64,000 bases of DNA from Piromyces finnis (Eukaryota; Neocallimastigomycota; Neocallimastigomycetes; Neocallimastigales; Neocallimastigaceae): NCBI GenBank assembly GCA_002104945.1, contig MCFH01000022.1, positions 1 through 64,000 of the forward strand, given 5' to 3'. This document shows, one piece after another, positions 51,201 to 61,300 of this stretch. The position numbers and the translations under genes were made by a program. Numbering within the stretch: the stretch's first letter is position 1; the number at the start of each line of letters is the position of its first letter. Under the pieces are notes generated by a model. The model saw nothing but the letters and a program-made list of their open reading frames with translations, did not search any database and was not told the origin of the DNA.

Positions 51201-51719
51201 TCTGACTTTTGGTCAAGACTTTGTGACCTTCTTAATATCAATCATTCATTATCAACTGCCAACCATCCGCAGACAGATGGTCAAACGGAGAGGGTGAACG
51301 GCATATTAGAACAATATTTCCGTTGTTTTATAAATAAAAAACAGAATAACTGGGTTGATCTTATCCCATTTGCTGAATTTGCATATAATAATACTTTACA
51401 ACAATCTATAAATCAATCCCCATTCTTTGCTAATTATGGTTTTCATCCAAAGTTCAGCTTAGAAATTCCAGCTAATGATAGACCTAGTAGAGCTGAACAA
51501 AGAGTAATTGATATGAATGAAAACTTTAAATTATTAAAAGAAAACTTAGAAAAAGCAAAAGAAACATATAAGAAATATGCCGATATGAAGAGAATGATTC
51601 CCCCGGAGTTCGAAGTGGGAAAGAAGGTATGGTTATTGAAAGATTCTCCTGGAACTAACTTAAAGAAAAAATTAGCACCTCAAATGCTTGGTCCATTTGA
51701 GATAATTGAAAAAAGTTAG
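48243..51719 (+). pseudogene. Chromovirus nucleocapsid-protease-RT-RNase H-integrase frame
   Basis: Open in the gag frame from just after the TAA to TAG 51719. It holds the CCHC knuckle CFLCKNPGHFKFNC (48306-48347), protease VLIDSGSELNFIN (active Asp in DSG), and RT (DGSLRLCIDYRKLN, FTKLDLKSAYNLVR, YIDDILIYS). RNase H follows (FIVETDASNYAVGAILSQ, TDHKNL), then the integrase HHCC zinc finger (HHDSVAAGHF ... CVTCCKSK) and the DDE core (DISIDFIVD, ISDRGSQFTSDFW, ANHPQTDGQTERVNGILEQY). All catalytic Asp/Glu residues are present. The frame lacks its own ATG near the knuckle (first ATG about 48438). It ends early because of one extra A in a six-A run near 51709, which separates the chromodomain. 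Confidence 0.9.
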
Positions 51720-52143
51720 TTCTCTCGCTTTCAAATTGAAACTTCCAAAGACAATGAGATGTCATCCAGTCTTTCATGTCTCATTGTTAGAACCATACTT
51801 TGAAAACGAGTTTAACGACAGGTCTAATCGTAGGAAGAGGAACATTCACCTTAACACAGATTTAATTGAAAAAATTCCAGAGAAAATTGAAAAGATGAAA
51901 TCTGTTAATGGTGAAACATTTTATAAGTTATCATGGAAAGGATTTGACAAATCCACTTGGATTTCTGAAGATCAGATTCCAGATAAACAATTAATACAAG
52001 AGTTTGAAAGAAACTCTAAAAAGTCAAAAAATAAGTCGAACGACTCCTCCATGAAAATTAGAAAGAATAAAGTTGGTAATCTAATCAAGCACAGATACCA
52101 ACCATTTGTAATTGAAATTCCTTCGAGAAAAGATTACTTATAA
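51715..52143 (+). pseudogene. Integrase C-terminus and chromodomain, +1 frame
   Basis: After the six-A run the frame shifts by one and continues as integrase tail ([20 protein letters not shown]) and a chromodomain-like segment '[20 protein letters not shown]', then a basic tail and TAA at 52143. Chromodomains of this family direct integration to marked chromatin. The second aromatic and the Trp-Lys-Gly-Phe core are kept, but the loop before the second Trp is short. No ATG opens the frame, so it belongs to Pol. Confidence 0.85.
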
Positions 52144-52167
52144 ATTAATCTCGCAGGAGCTCGACTT

Positions 52168-52178
52168 AGAGAGAGAGA
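52168..52178 (+). other. Polypurine tract of the chromovirus
   Basis: AGAGAGAGAGA one base before the 3' LTR, in the expected position for plus-strand priming. Confidence 0.85.
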
Positions 52179-52179
52179 T

Positions 52180-52786
52180 TGTAAAGATATCAAACGCTTC
52201 TGTTTGATATCTTTAATGTAACTTAAGCCACAAGTATTATTGTTTAAGTTACACAAATTATATTCAGAAAAAGAAAATGAGACATAATTTATTTATTAAT
52301 AATTAAAGTTTAAAACAAAATAAATTATTAATTTATTTTTAATGTTTAACAAGTAAATTAATATTCTCAATTTAAATCCCTAGTTTTAGTATTGTTTTTT
52401 TTATAGAAATAGATAAATAATAAATGATTAATATATCAATAATACATGGGCACATATTCAAATTAAATGGTACTTGATTTGAATTGCCAATTGTATTTTA
52501 CTAAAAATAGTTATAGTTTAAATATTTATTAATAATTAAGATTTTAGTGTAGATTTTAAATAATAATATATAAGAAATAAATAGTTATAATATAATATAA
52601 ATGTATTTAGGAAAAATATAAATAGAAGATATTTTTCATCATTTTATCGATGTAATTGTTATTATTAAAATTCTATTATAATAAAAGATATTTTATAAAA
52701 CAATTTTTTATTTTATTTTTCAAATTTTTGTGTTATTGTAATAGGTTAGATATCCTAATCTATTCGGTTTAGTGTCTGACTTTACA
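52180..52786 (+). repeat. 3' LTR of the chromovirus
   Basis: 607 bp, identical to the 5' LTR by eye except T at 52198. Followed by the target duplication TTTAT at 52787-52791. Confidence 0.95.
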
Positions 52787-52931
52787 TTTATTTTGTTTTA
52801 AACTTTAATTATTAATAAATAAATTATGTCTCATTTTCTTTTTCTGAATATAATTTGTGTAACTTAAACAATAATACTTGTGGCTTAAGTTACATTAAAG
52901 ATATCAAACAGAGGCGTTTGATATCTTTACA
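52787..52931 (-). mobile_element. Inverted chromovirus LTR, right part
   Basis: Reverse complement of the first roughly 140 bp of the LTR (ending CTTTACA at 52931). With 46046-46510 it makes up one 607-bp LTR that was interrupted by the full element. It abuts, and cuts off, the protease of the relic to its right. Confidence 0.9.
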
Positions 52932-53956
52932 AGGGTCAATAAATAAACGGTATTTCTTTTGAATACCTCTTCCAAAAATTATATCAAAGTATGGATTACT
53001 TTGTTCAATAATATAAAATTTTTCTAAAATAGTACAACAATTATTAATATTTATTTTTAAAGTAGTAAAAACATTTGTAGGAACAGTAGTACCATTAGCA
53101 ATAGTTATATTTTGTTCCTCATCACTTTTTTCAATATTTTTATTTGATAGTTTATTAAAACCATTTGTAGTAATGATATTGACATTTGCGCCAGTATCAT
53201 AAAGAATTTTTAAATATTTTCCATCTATATCACCAATTATTAATGGAATATTAGAGTTATTAAAGGAGTACATCACTTTTTCAACTTTAGGTTTACATCC
53301 TTGTTCTAATTCTTTTCTAAGTGATGGACTAGCAGAAAGTAATTGGGAAAGACTTATTTTTGGATATAAATTATTTGCTTCTTTAATTATACTAAATTTA
53401 TCTTTGGTTTTTAACATTTGTATTTCTGTCATATTTCTTTTTGTGGTTACTTTGGTTTTGACAGAATTTTTCTTTACTTTTACATCACTTGTTTCATTAT
53501 TATTTTTAAAAGTTTCTTCATTGGTAGAATCATTAGAGTTATTAATTTCAATAGGTTGGATATGTTCTTTTGTATTAGTAACTTCTTCTAAAGGTATTTC
53601 ATTTGTATTATTTTGTTCTTCTTCACTTTCTATTTCTATTTCTTCATTTGGGGTTTCTTCCATAACTTCATCTTTATCTTCGCTAATTTTTCTTCTACGA
53701 GTATCTCTAATAGCCTTCTTTTGTTGTTTTAAATTCCTAATATTAGGTTGGTTAAGTATTGAGGGTTTGACAATACTTTTATTATTTGGTGATATTTTAT
53801 TTTTATCTAATGTTTTAACATTTATTTTCTTCTTTTGAGCCGCATTAATAGAATAATTATTTTCATTAGAGATATTGGAATTTATTTGTGCTTCTTGTGT
53901 ATTTTGTGAACTATTTGCAATTTTAGTTTTTATGGGAGATTGCTTACTCCCATTAT
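52932..53956 (-). pseudogene. Truncated, frameshifted pol (protease) of a minus-strand Ty3/gypsy relic
   Basis: Homologous to the first third of Pol at 58341-62198: basic and acidic linker, 'KISLSQLLSASPSLRKELEQG', and protease core LKILYDTGANVNIITTNG, then IIFGRGIQKKYRLFIDP, where it is cut off at 52932 by an inverted LTR. The start carries the conserved ATGGG(G)AGTAAGCAATC site at 53950-53936 with one G missing, so the frame from that ATG ends after eight codons. The protease frame is open again from 53663. RT, RNase H and integrase are absent. Confidence 0.85.
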
Positions 53957-54925
53957 TTAGTTTAAATGATTGTATTCGTCATCTAATTCTGGACAATCAT
54001 TCGTAGTATGACATATTCTTTTACAATTTAAGCAAACATTAATTTTTAGGTCAGCAAGCTTTTGAGTTATTTCTTTTAACTCATCATCATTATTTTGTGG
54101 GTATTTTAAGGTACTTTTTCTTTGCTCAATGTTTTGATTAATATTATTAAATCTTGAATAATTTTTGTTATCATTATTGTAGTTATTATTTTGAATATTA
54201 CTATTATAATTATTATTTCTGTAGTTATTAGTATAATTTCTATTATTATAATTTTTAAAACTATTTTGAGTAGTGTTATTGTTATTCATTCGGTTATAAC
54301 TATTAAATTTATTTGAATATGCTCTATCATTATTTCTTTGAGTATTATTATCATTTGGAGACCTTCTAGAATTAATGGAAGTTCTTATTTTTGGTCTATT
54401 TTCTTCAACTATATTGAAAATTTTCTCTTTCTTAATAGTAATGTTTCTGGCTTCTTCTAAACTTTTTGGTTCAGCTTCTAAAAGTGCTTCGTAAGTTTTA
54501 GTAAGGTTTCTAAAAGCATTAATATAGTAGGACAATATGATTTCATTTGACATTTTTAAGTTTGTTTTATTTATTAAAGAGTCAAATTTAATATTGAATT
54601 CAGATACACTTTCATTTTTCTTTATTGTAGTAGTAGACAATTCTAATAATCTAGAATTCTTTGGTACTGAACCTTTAAAATGACTTTTAAGGTTTTTGAT
54701 GATGGTATTATAATCATCTGGTGTTTCTTTATTTAATGCATTAACTACAATTGTTCTAGCTGTACCTGTAGTTAATGATATAAGGTATTCTAACTTTTCT
54801 TGTTCTGGTACCTTATATAAATTACACCAATGTTTGAAAGAAAATTCCCAATCATCAAATTCAACCTTTGTTGAACCCAAAATAGGTATTCTATTAAAGG
54901 TAATACCTTTAGTAGTATTATCCAT
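53957..54925 (-). CDS. Gag of the minus-strand Ty3/gypsy relic
   Basis: Open frame of 322 residues. MDNTTKGITFNRIPILGSTK, then WEFSFKHWCNLYK and 'DYNTIIKNLKSHFKG' match the Gag at 62201-63043. The C-terminal half is Asn/Tyr/Arg-rich, probably RNA-binding, and ends in a zinc knuckle CLNCKRICHTTNDC (C-X2-C-X4-H-X4-C) and DEYNHLN before TAA. It is intact, unlike the other copy. It might still act as a source of Gag if transcribed, but no complete promoter LTR was identified. Confidence 0.85.
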   Translation of the reverse strand: MDNTTKGITFNRIPILGSTKVEFDDWEFSFKHWCNLYKVPEQEKLEYLISLTTGTARTIVVNALNKETPDDYNTIIKNLKSHFKGSVPKNSRLLELSTTTIKKNESVSEFNIKFDSLINKTNLKMSNEIILSYYINAFRNLTKTYEALLEAEPKSLEEARNITIKKEKIFNIVEENRPKIRTSINSRRSPNDNNTQRNNDRAYSNKFNSYNRMNNNNTTQNSFKNYNNRNYTNNYRNNNYNSNIQNNNYNNDNKNYSRFNNINQNIEQRKSTLKYPQNNDDELKEITQKLADLKINVCLNCKRICHTTNDCPELDDEYNHLN

Positions 54926-57680
54926 TATTACTTTTTATTTTTATTTTATTTAATTTTATTTTAATATTTTATTTAAAAACTCAATTTTTATTTATTCTCA
55001 ATAATTTAGTTATAAGAACAATAATATGTTTTTATTTACAACAATCTTTATTTACAATAATTTAGTTATAAGTACAGTAATATGTTTTTATTTACAATAG
55101 TCTTTATTTACAATAATATAATTTTATTTACAGGTATTTTATTTATTACTGTTATTAATAAAATATAATCTTATATAACGTTTATATAATGTAATATAAA
55201 AGGAGTAATTGGTTGTTGTTTGTAAACACTTGTAGACACTTGCTTTAGTTTTATTGTAATTAAGAAGATTTTATTTTTTTTGAGAAAATGTTAAGAATAT
55301 ATTTTATTTATATTAAGTTATTTATTTATTAGTATTGTTAAAAAAAATATTTAATTTAGAGTAGGATGTTTATTTTTATTTCTTTATTATAAAGCAGAAA
55401 ATAAAATTGATTATGTTATTATAGTACCTTCAGAGTACCCGACAGTTTCGTCACCGTGCCTTTCGACCTCCACTAACTAACCGTCATAAATATTAAGTGG
55501 TGTAATATTTACTTATTAGTTAGCGCTCTACTCCCCCACGATATGTGATAAAACTGCACTCTTACTAACTTACTATAAAACACTTTAATTATCTTAGTAA
55601 TTAATTAACCGAAAAGATAAACAAAAGTTATTTTTCGCTGAAAATTAACTAAAAAGACAACTCAATATTATTGCTTTTATTATTTAAAATTTATAACAAC
55701 ACTTTTAATTTTATTTGACCGATGATTATATTTTATAATTAAATAATTTTTATCTTTAATTTATAAATTATAATTATTAATTTATAATTATAATTTATGT
55801 ATTTCTTTTTCTTTTTAAAAAAAATAATTAAATATAAAACTTTATTTACAGGATTTATTTTTCGCTTTTTAGTGCCTTACAACAATTTAATTAACCGGCA
55901 AAAGCTACTAACTAGAGGTGATATACTAGACCTCAAAATAAATTTAAACTATATATTTTTATGTCGCTTTACCTTCACGACAAACCTTTAGCCTTCGGTG
56001 ACTAAAGTTCCTTATTCGCCAGAGTTCACAAAAGTATTCAACTTGAGAGTCCTGTATTGCGTGCTTTTTATCACACTAACAATCCCTTCCCCCAAGTAAG
56101 CGTGCTATTCACACTCGTCCTACTTTTACAAATACTTCAGTGATTAACAGCTATAGTTTCTAACCAACTGAAACTAGTTAATTATACACTGAAAATCTGT
56201 ATATGAGCTCTATACGCTCCTAGTATATTTTTACAAGTATTTTTATTTATAAAATTTCATATTTATAATTTTTTTTTTTTGGTTTGTTTGGTGTATATAT
56301 ATTTTTTATATATATACTTAAATCTTTATTTATTATTATTTTGATTTATTTTTATTATATATTTATTTTTATGTATATATATCTAATGTATATATACCTA
56401 TTTTATTATTATAATTAATTCTTTCAACTATCTTATTTATAATATTATCAATCTATTTATCTAATAATTCTTCTATACTATTTTTTTTAAATTCTTTTCT
56501 TATTTAAAATATCTATATATTTTATCTAATATATAATGTTTATATATCAATTTACTATATTAATACTATACTATTAAGTATTATAATTTATTTATTTTAT
56601 TTTAATATTGATTTAATAATATTTAAATAATATTTCAATATTGAATATTGATTTATTATTTTAATATTATTTTATTATTTAATAAGTTATAATTTCTAAA
56701 TAGATAAAATATTGAGAATATTTAACTATTCTATTAACTATCTATTCTATACTATTATAACTTGATTATTTAATTAATTTCATAGAATATTTTACTATTC
56801 TATATGAAATTTTTATATAAAGAAAATTTATATATTTACCTTATTTTGATTTTCCGGTTCGAAGGACCATTGATATAATTTGATAATAATCTTAATTTTG
56901 AATTTTACTTCAAAAAGTGATTATTATATTATATCTTTTGTTATAACTATATAAGTTATATTGATTAAGATTTAAATTTGTTTTTATAATAATTAATAAA
57001 ATTGTTTTATTAAAAACACTAAATTGTTTTATTAGAAACACTCATTTTTCTAATATTTAATTATTTAAAAGTTTATTCATTTAATTATAAAAGTGATTAT
57101 TAAAATTATAAGAATATCAATTAAACTATATAATATTTCTTTATTAATAATAATAATAACCATGATTAAAATAAGAATATTTACATGTATTTATATTTTC
57201 TTTTAGATTTAAACTATTTACATTAAAACAATAAAATTAATAACTATTTACAATAAAAGCAATTACCAATAACAATAAAAGAAATAATTAAAAGTTAAAG
57301 AATATAAAAAGTTGTTTATTTTACAATTAATTAAAGTAATAATTATTTTTAATGTTTTAATAAAGGTGTTTAATTATATTATTTTATAACATGAATTATT
57401 ATATTTGTTTACTTTTAAAGTGTAATTTACTAACGTAGTTATTAAATATTTAATTTAACAATTAATTTAACAAAAGTTATATATTTTGATCTCGATTAAT
57501 TAAAGTTTATTATTTTCTTTCAATAATTAAAATATATGCAGTGTTGAGGATTAATTTTATTTTAGAATTTTGGTACAGTAATTAATTAAACTATAACTTA
57601 TTTTAAGTTACTTTTAGGGTTAACTTAAAAATCAGGTATAATAATAATTTTATATTTATTAATTTCATTATTTTTCAAAA
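54926..57680. other. Leader and unresolved LTR-like DNA between the two minus-strand elements
   Basis: No protein gene. It begins as the 5' leader of the relic. 55430-56240 is distinctly richer in G and C (for example ACCCGACAGTTTCGTCACCG at about 55438) and probably contains the relic's 5' LTR or another element. Without a second copy I could not fix any ends. 56240-57680 is A/T-rich with T runs. The open frame at 55797 lies in this LTR-like DNA. Confidence 0.45.
54998..55125. repeat. 56-bp tandem repeat in the leader
   Basis: Just over two copies of a unit containing ATAATTTAGTTATAAG, then ATATGTTTTTATTTACA and CTTTATTTACA, with a few substitutions. Third partial copy trails to 55125. Confidence 0.75.
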
Positions 57681-58315
57681 TGTTACAATGTTATATATTT
57701 CTTATATAATAACTTATTATTATCTTAATTTAATATCTTGAAGTTATTAAAAGTGATAATAATTTGTAACAAAAAAAAAAAATAAATAATTTGTTTTATT
57801 AAAACACAAAATCTATAAAAAAAATATAATGTTTTATTAATAACTATTTTATTAGTTAAATTTTATTAAAAAATAATGTGTTTATGATTATTAACTATAC
57901 TAATAATAATGTTTAAATAAAGGAATTAAAAGATTATTTATATTTTTCTATTAATATAAACTTTAATTTATCTTCTTTAATTATGTTTTGTTATAAACAA
58001 ATATTTAATTATAAATATCTAATTATTAATTACATTATAGTTTATTTACATGTTAATAATATCGGAATTTTAAAAATAATTATTTGTTTATTTATTTATT
58101 TTTTACTTAAATACTAATTAATTATAACTAAATTTAACTTTGTTTTGAATTATTATTTTAATATTTATTAATTTATTTCTACATTTAATTTTATCTTATT
58201 TATTTATTTATTATAAATTTGTTTTTAAGTTTAATATTAAATTGTTAATTAGAACTTACTTATATAATTTTATTTCTTCATTAATAATTATTGTTGTTTT
58301 TATAATCATTTAAGT
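57681..58315 (-). repeat. 3' LTR of the minus-strand element (inner end uncertain)
   Basis: 57681-58066 repeats 63615-64000. The true LTR extends toward the pol stop codon at 58341, since the other copy runs out of the window. The inner boundary and polypurine tract are not clear; the minus-strand run AAGGCAAACTTAAA near 58310-58323 is a weak candidate. The flank CAAAA (57676-57680) would be the target duplication. Confidence 0.75.
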
Positions 58316-58340
58316 TTGCCTTATATCAATACCTTGGCGG

Positions 58341-61300
58341 CTAAGATTTGACTTCGTCCCTTGAAGTCAGATTTTCTTCTTGTATTACATATGGATAAAT
58401 GTTCTTTATATGTACATTACGATTTAATAGCTCGCCTGTTTGAGGATCTTCTAGTACAACAGTATTAAATTTTGGTTTCTGTACTACCTTAAAGGGGCCG
58501 TAGAAATACGGATCTAATTTGCTTCTTCCAATAAGTCTTATCATTACTAGATCGCCAGGTTGATATTTCTTCTTGAGTGCTTTCGAAAAACCCATTCGAT
58601 GTTCCCAATATTTATTTGCTTTATCTGAGTATTCAGTCGCTTCTTTAACCCATCTCTGATGTCTTAAGAATCTTCTGAATATATATTCTTCTTCGGATTC
58701 TTCAGCGTCTTTAGGGAAATCTGGAAACATTATCTCCATTGGCCAAGTATCTTTTCTACCGTATAGCAATTCAAAACTGCTAAATTTTGTTTTAGAATTT
58801 CTGGTAGTACGTAAGGCCCAAAGTGCGGAAGGAAGACATACGTCCCATTCTATTTCATTTTCAATTAAGAGTCTTAATGTTTTTCCGATTTCGCGATTCC
58901 GGTTTTCTATCATTCCATTAGATTCTGGATGGTGAGGTGATACATAATGAACCCATGAACCATAAAGATCTATCATCATTTTGGTTATTTCAGATATAAA
59001 AGAACTTCCATTATCTGTTATTATGATTTCTGGGGGTCCGTGTCTAGCTATTACTTCAGTTAGAAATTTAATCACTTCTTCTGATTTGGTGTTAGGGATG
59101 GCTTTAGCCTCGACCCACTTGGTGAAATAATCTACTAGGGTAATAATGTAAGCATTACCTGATTTAGTTATGGGTAGCGGTCCTATTATATCCAAACCTA
59201 CCCGTACGAACGGTCTTTCAATAGGTGTAATATTGGTAGCGGTGTTTTTTGGTAATGGCTTAGGTCGGAATAGTTGGCATTTGTGGCAAGATTTTACCCA
59301 CATTTTTACATCGTTCCATATTCCTGGCCAATAGTAGGATTGCATGATTCTATTTACTGTCTTCTCTGCACCTTCATGGCCTACTTGGTGTGCTCTATTT
59401 ATAATGTCTTTTTTATCTTCATCTTTGATTATTACTTTTAGGTAGAGTTCATTCTTTTTATAGTATAGTGTATTATCAACGACTTGATAATTTTTCTTGA
59501 AGTACTTTATTATTCCTTCTGGAAGGTCTAAGTCTTTGGGATTAAATTCACTGAGGATAGCATTTATACATAAGGTAACTTCATTGTTTTTAGATGGTAG
59601 CCTTGATAGAGCGTCAGCAAATACATTTTGTTTTCCTTTTTCATATTTAAGATCGACTTTATACTTATAGAATTCTTCTATCCATCGTGCATGTCTGCCC
59701 TTGGTTGGGATACCTTTCTTGAAGTAACCTAATAATGGTTTATGATCAGTTATTATGATTATTTTTTCTTTACCACTTACTATATAAGGTCTGAAATTCC
59801 TTAGACTATATATTACTCCTAGTCCTTCTAGATCGGTTACAGAGTAATTCTTTTCAGAAGACGAAAGTGTTCTACTAATACAGCATATTGGATGTTCTAC
59901 TCCATCTTCTTCCCTTTGAAGTAGAACACCTCCGACTCCTTTAGTAGAGGCATCTGTTCTTATTATAAAATCTTTGTTAAAGTCCGGATATGCAAGTATA
60001 GGATCTGAAAGTAAGCATTGCTTTATTTCTTCGAAAGCATCGTTACATTCATTGTCCCATATAAATTTTTTATCCTTTTTCAGTAAGTTAAAAAGTGGTT
60101 TTGCCTTTTTTGCAAAGTTTTGGATGAACTTCCTGTAGTAGCTTGCAAGTCCTAAAAATGATCTAAGTTCTTTAATATCCTTTGGAATGTCCCAAAGTGC
60201 TAGGTTTTGTACTTTGTTAGGAACGGTTTTTAATCCTTCTGGAGTAAGCACGTGTCCTAAGACTTCTACTGAGGTTTGGAAAAATTTACATTTTTGTAAG
60301 TTTACAGATAAGTTGTTTTTTGCAAATATTTTGAAGACTTTTCTTAAGTGTTGTAAGTGTTCCTGTAGATTTTTCGAATAGACTACGATATCGTCGATGT
60401 AAACGAATAGACAGTCTCCTATAAGAGGTAGTAAAATTCTGTTCATTTCGCGTTGGAAGGATGCTGGTGCATTTGTTAGTCCAAATGGCATGACGCGAAA
60501 GTTGTAGTTTCCGAATTTAGTTGTAAAGGATGTTTTTTCTATGTCTTGTGGATTCATTGGTATCTGATGATATCCCGAGAACAGATCTAATGCGGAAAAT
60601 ATCTTTGCATCTTTTACTGAAGATACAAGTTCATCTATGAAGGGTAATGCATACGAGTCTTTTATGGTTATTTCATTCAGCTTTCGGTAGTCGATACACA
60701 TTCTCCATTTTCCGTTTTTCTTTTGAACGAGAAGAACAGGAAATGAGTAAGGAGAATGTGAGGGTTCGATCAGTCCTTTTTCGAGAAGTGAAATGATTTC
60801 TTTCTTTAGAATATCCGAGTGTTCTTTGGAAAGTTTATACGGTTTGAGTTTAATTGGTTTGTTGGTTGTTGTCATAATAGAATGAGGCTCTAAATTTGCT
60901 GTAGTAAGTTGGGATAGCGAAGTGGCCATCCATTCTTTGTATTCTAGTATTAGTTGTTCAAAATTTCTTTTTATTTCGTCTGGAGAATTTTCGATAATTT
61001 TGTTTAGTACTTCATCAAATTCCCTTTGTTCTTCGTTAGATATTGTTATTGCATTAATTAGTGGAATGTTTTGATTTTCTTTTTCAGTCATGGTAATCTT
61101 TGTTAACCCTTCATTTGATTTTTGATATATCGTATCATTATCTGGGTCTATTAGAAGTCTATACTTCTTCTGGACGCCTCTTCCTAGTATTATATCGTAA
61201 TTGTTATTTATTTGGTTTAATATGTAGAAATCCTCTTTTATAGTTAAATGGTTGCCTAGTTTTATTTCTAGTGTTATTTTTTTATTAGTGAGAATTTTTG

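Larger units (their letters stand above)
46506..52791 (+). mobile_element. Near-intact Ty3/gypsy chromovirus with LTRs and 5-bp target duplication
   Basis: Complete element of 6.28 kb plus target duplications. The two 607-bp LTRs (46511-47117 and 52180-52786) begin TGTAAAG, end CTTTACA and differ at one position only (46529 C, 52198 T), so insertion was recent. The flanking duplication is TTTAT on both sides. The order of domains is gag, CCHC knuckle, protease, RT, RNase H, integrase, chromodomain. Two breaks interrupt the coding frame: a TAA at 48240-48242 and a one-base insertion near 51709-51714. Confidence 0.95.

Noticed and set aside
55797-55991. 64-codon plus-strand frame
   Set aside because: Lies in LTR/leader-like DNA between two minus-strand elements; no recognisable motif.
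56864-56890. GGTTCGAA resembling a tRNA B box
   Set aside because: No A box at the right distance and the flanks cannot form T-arm or acceptor stems.
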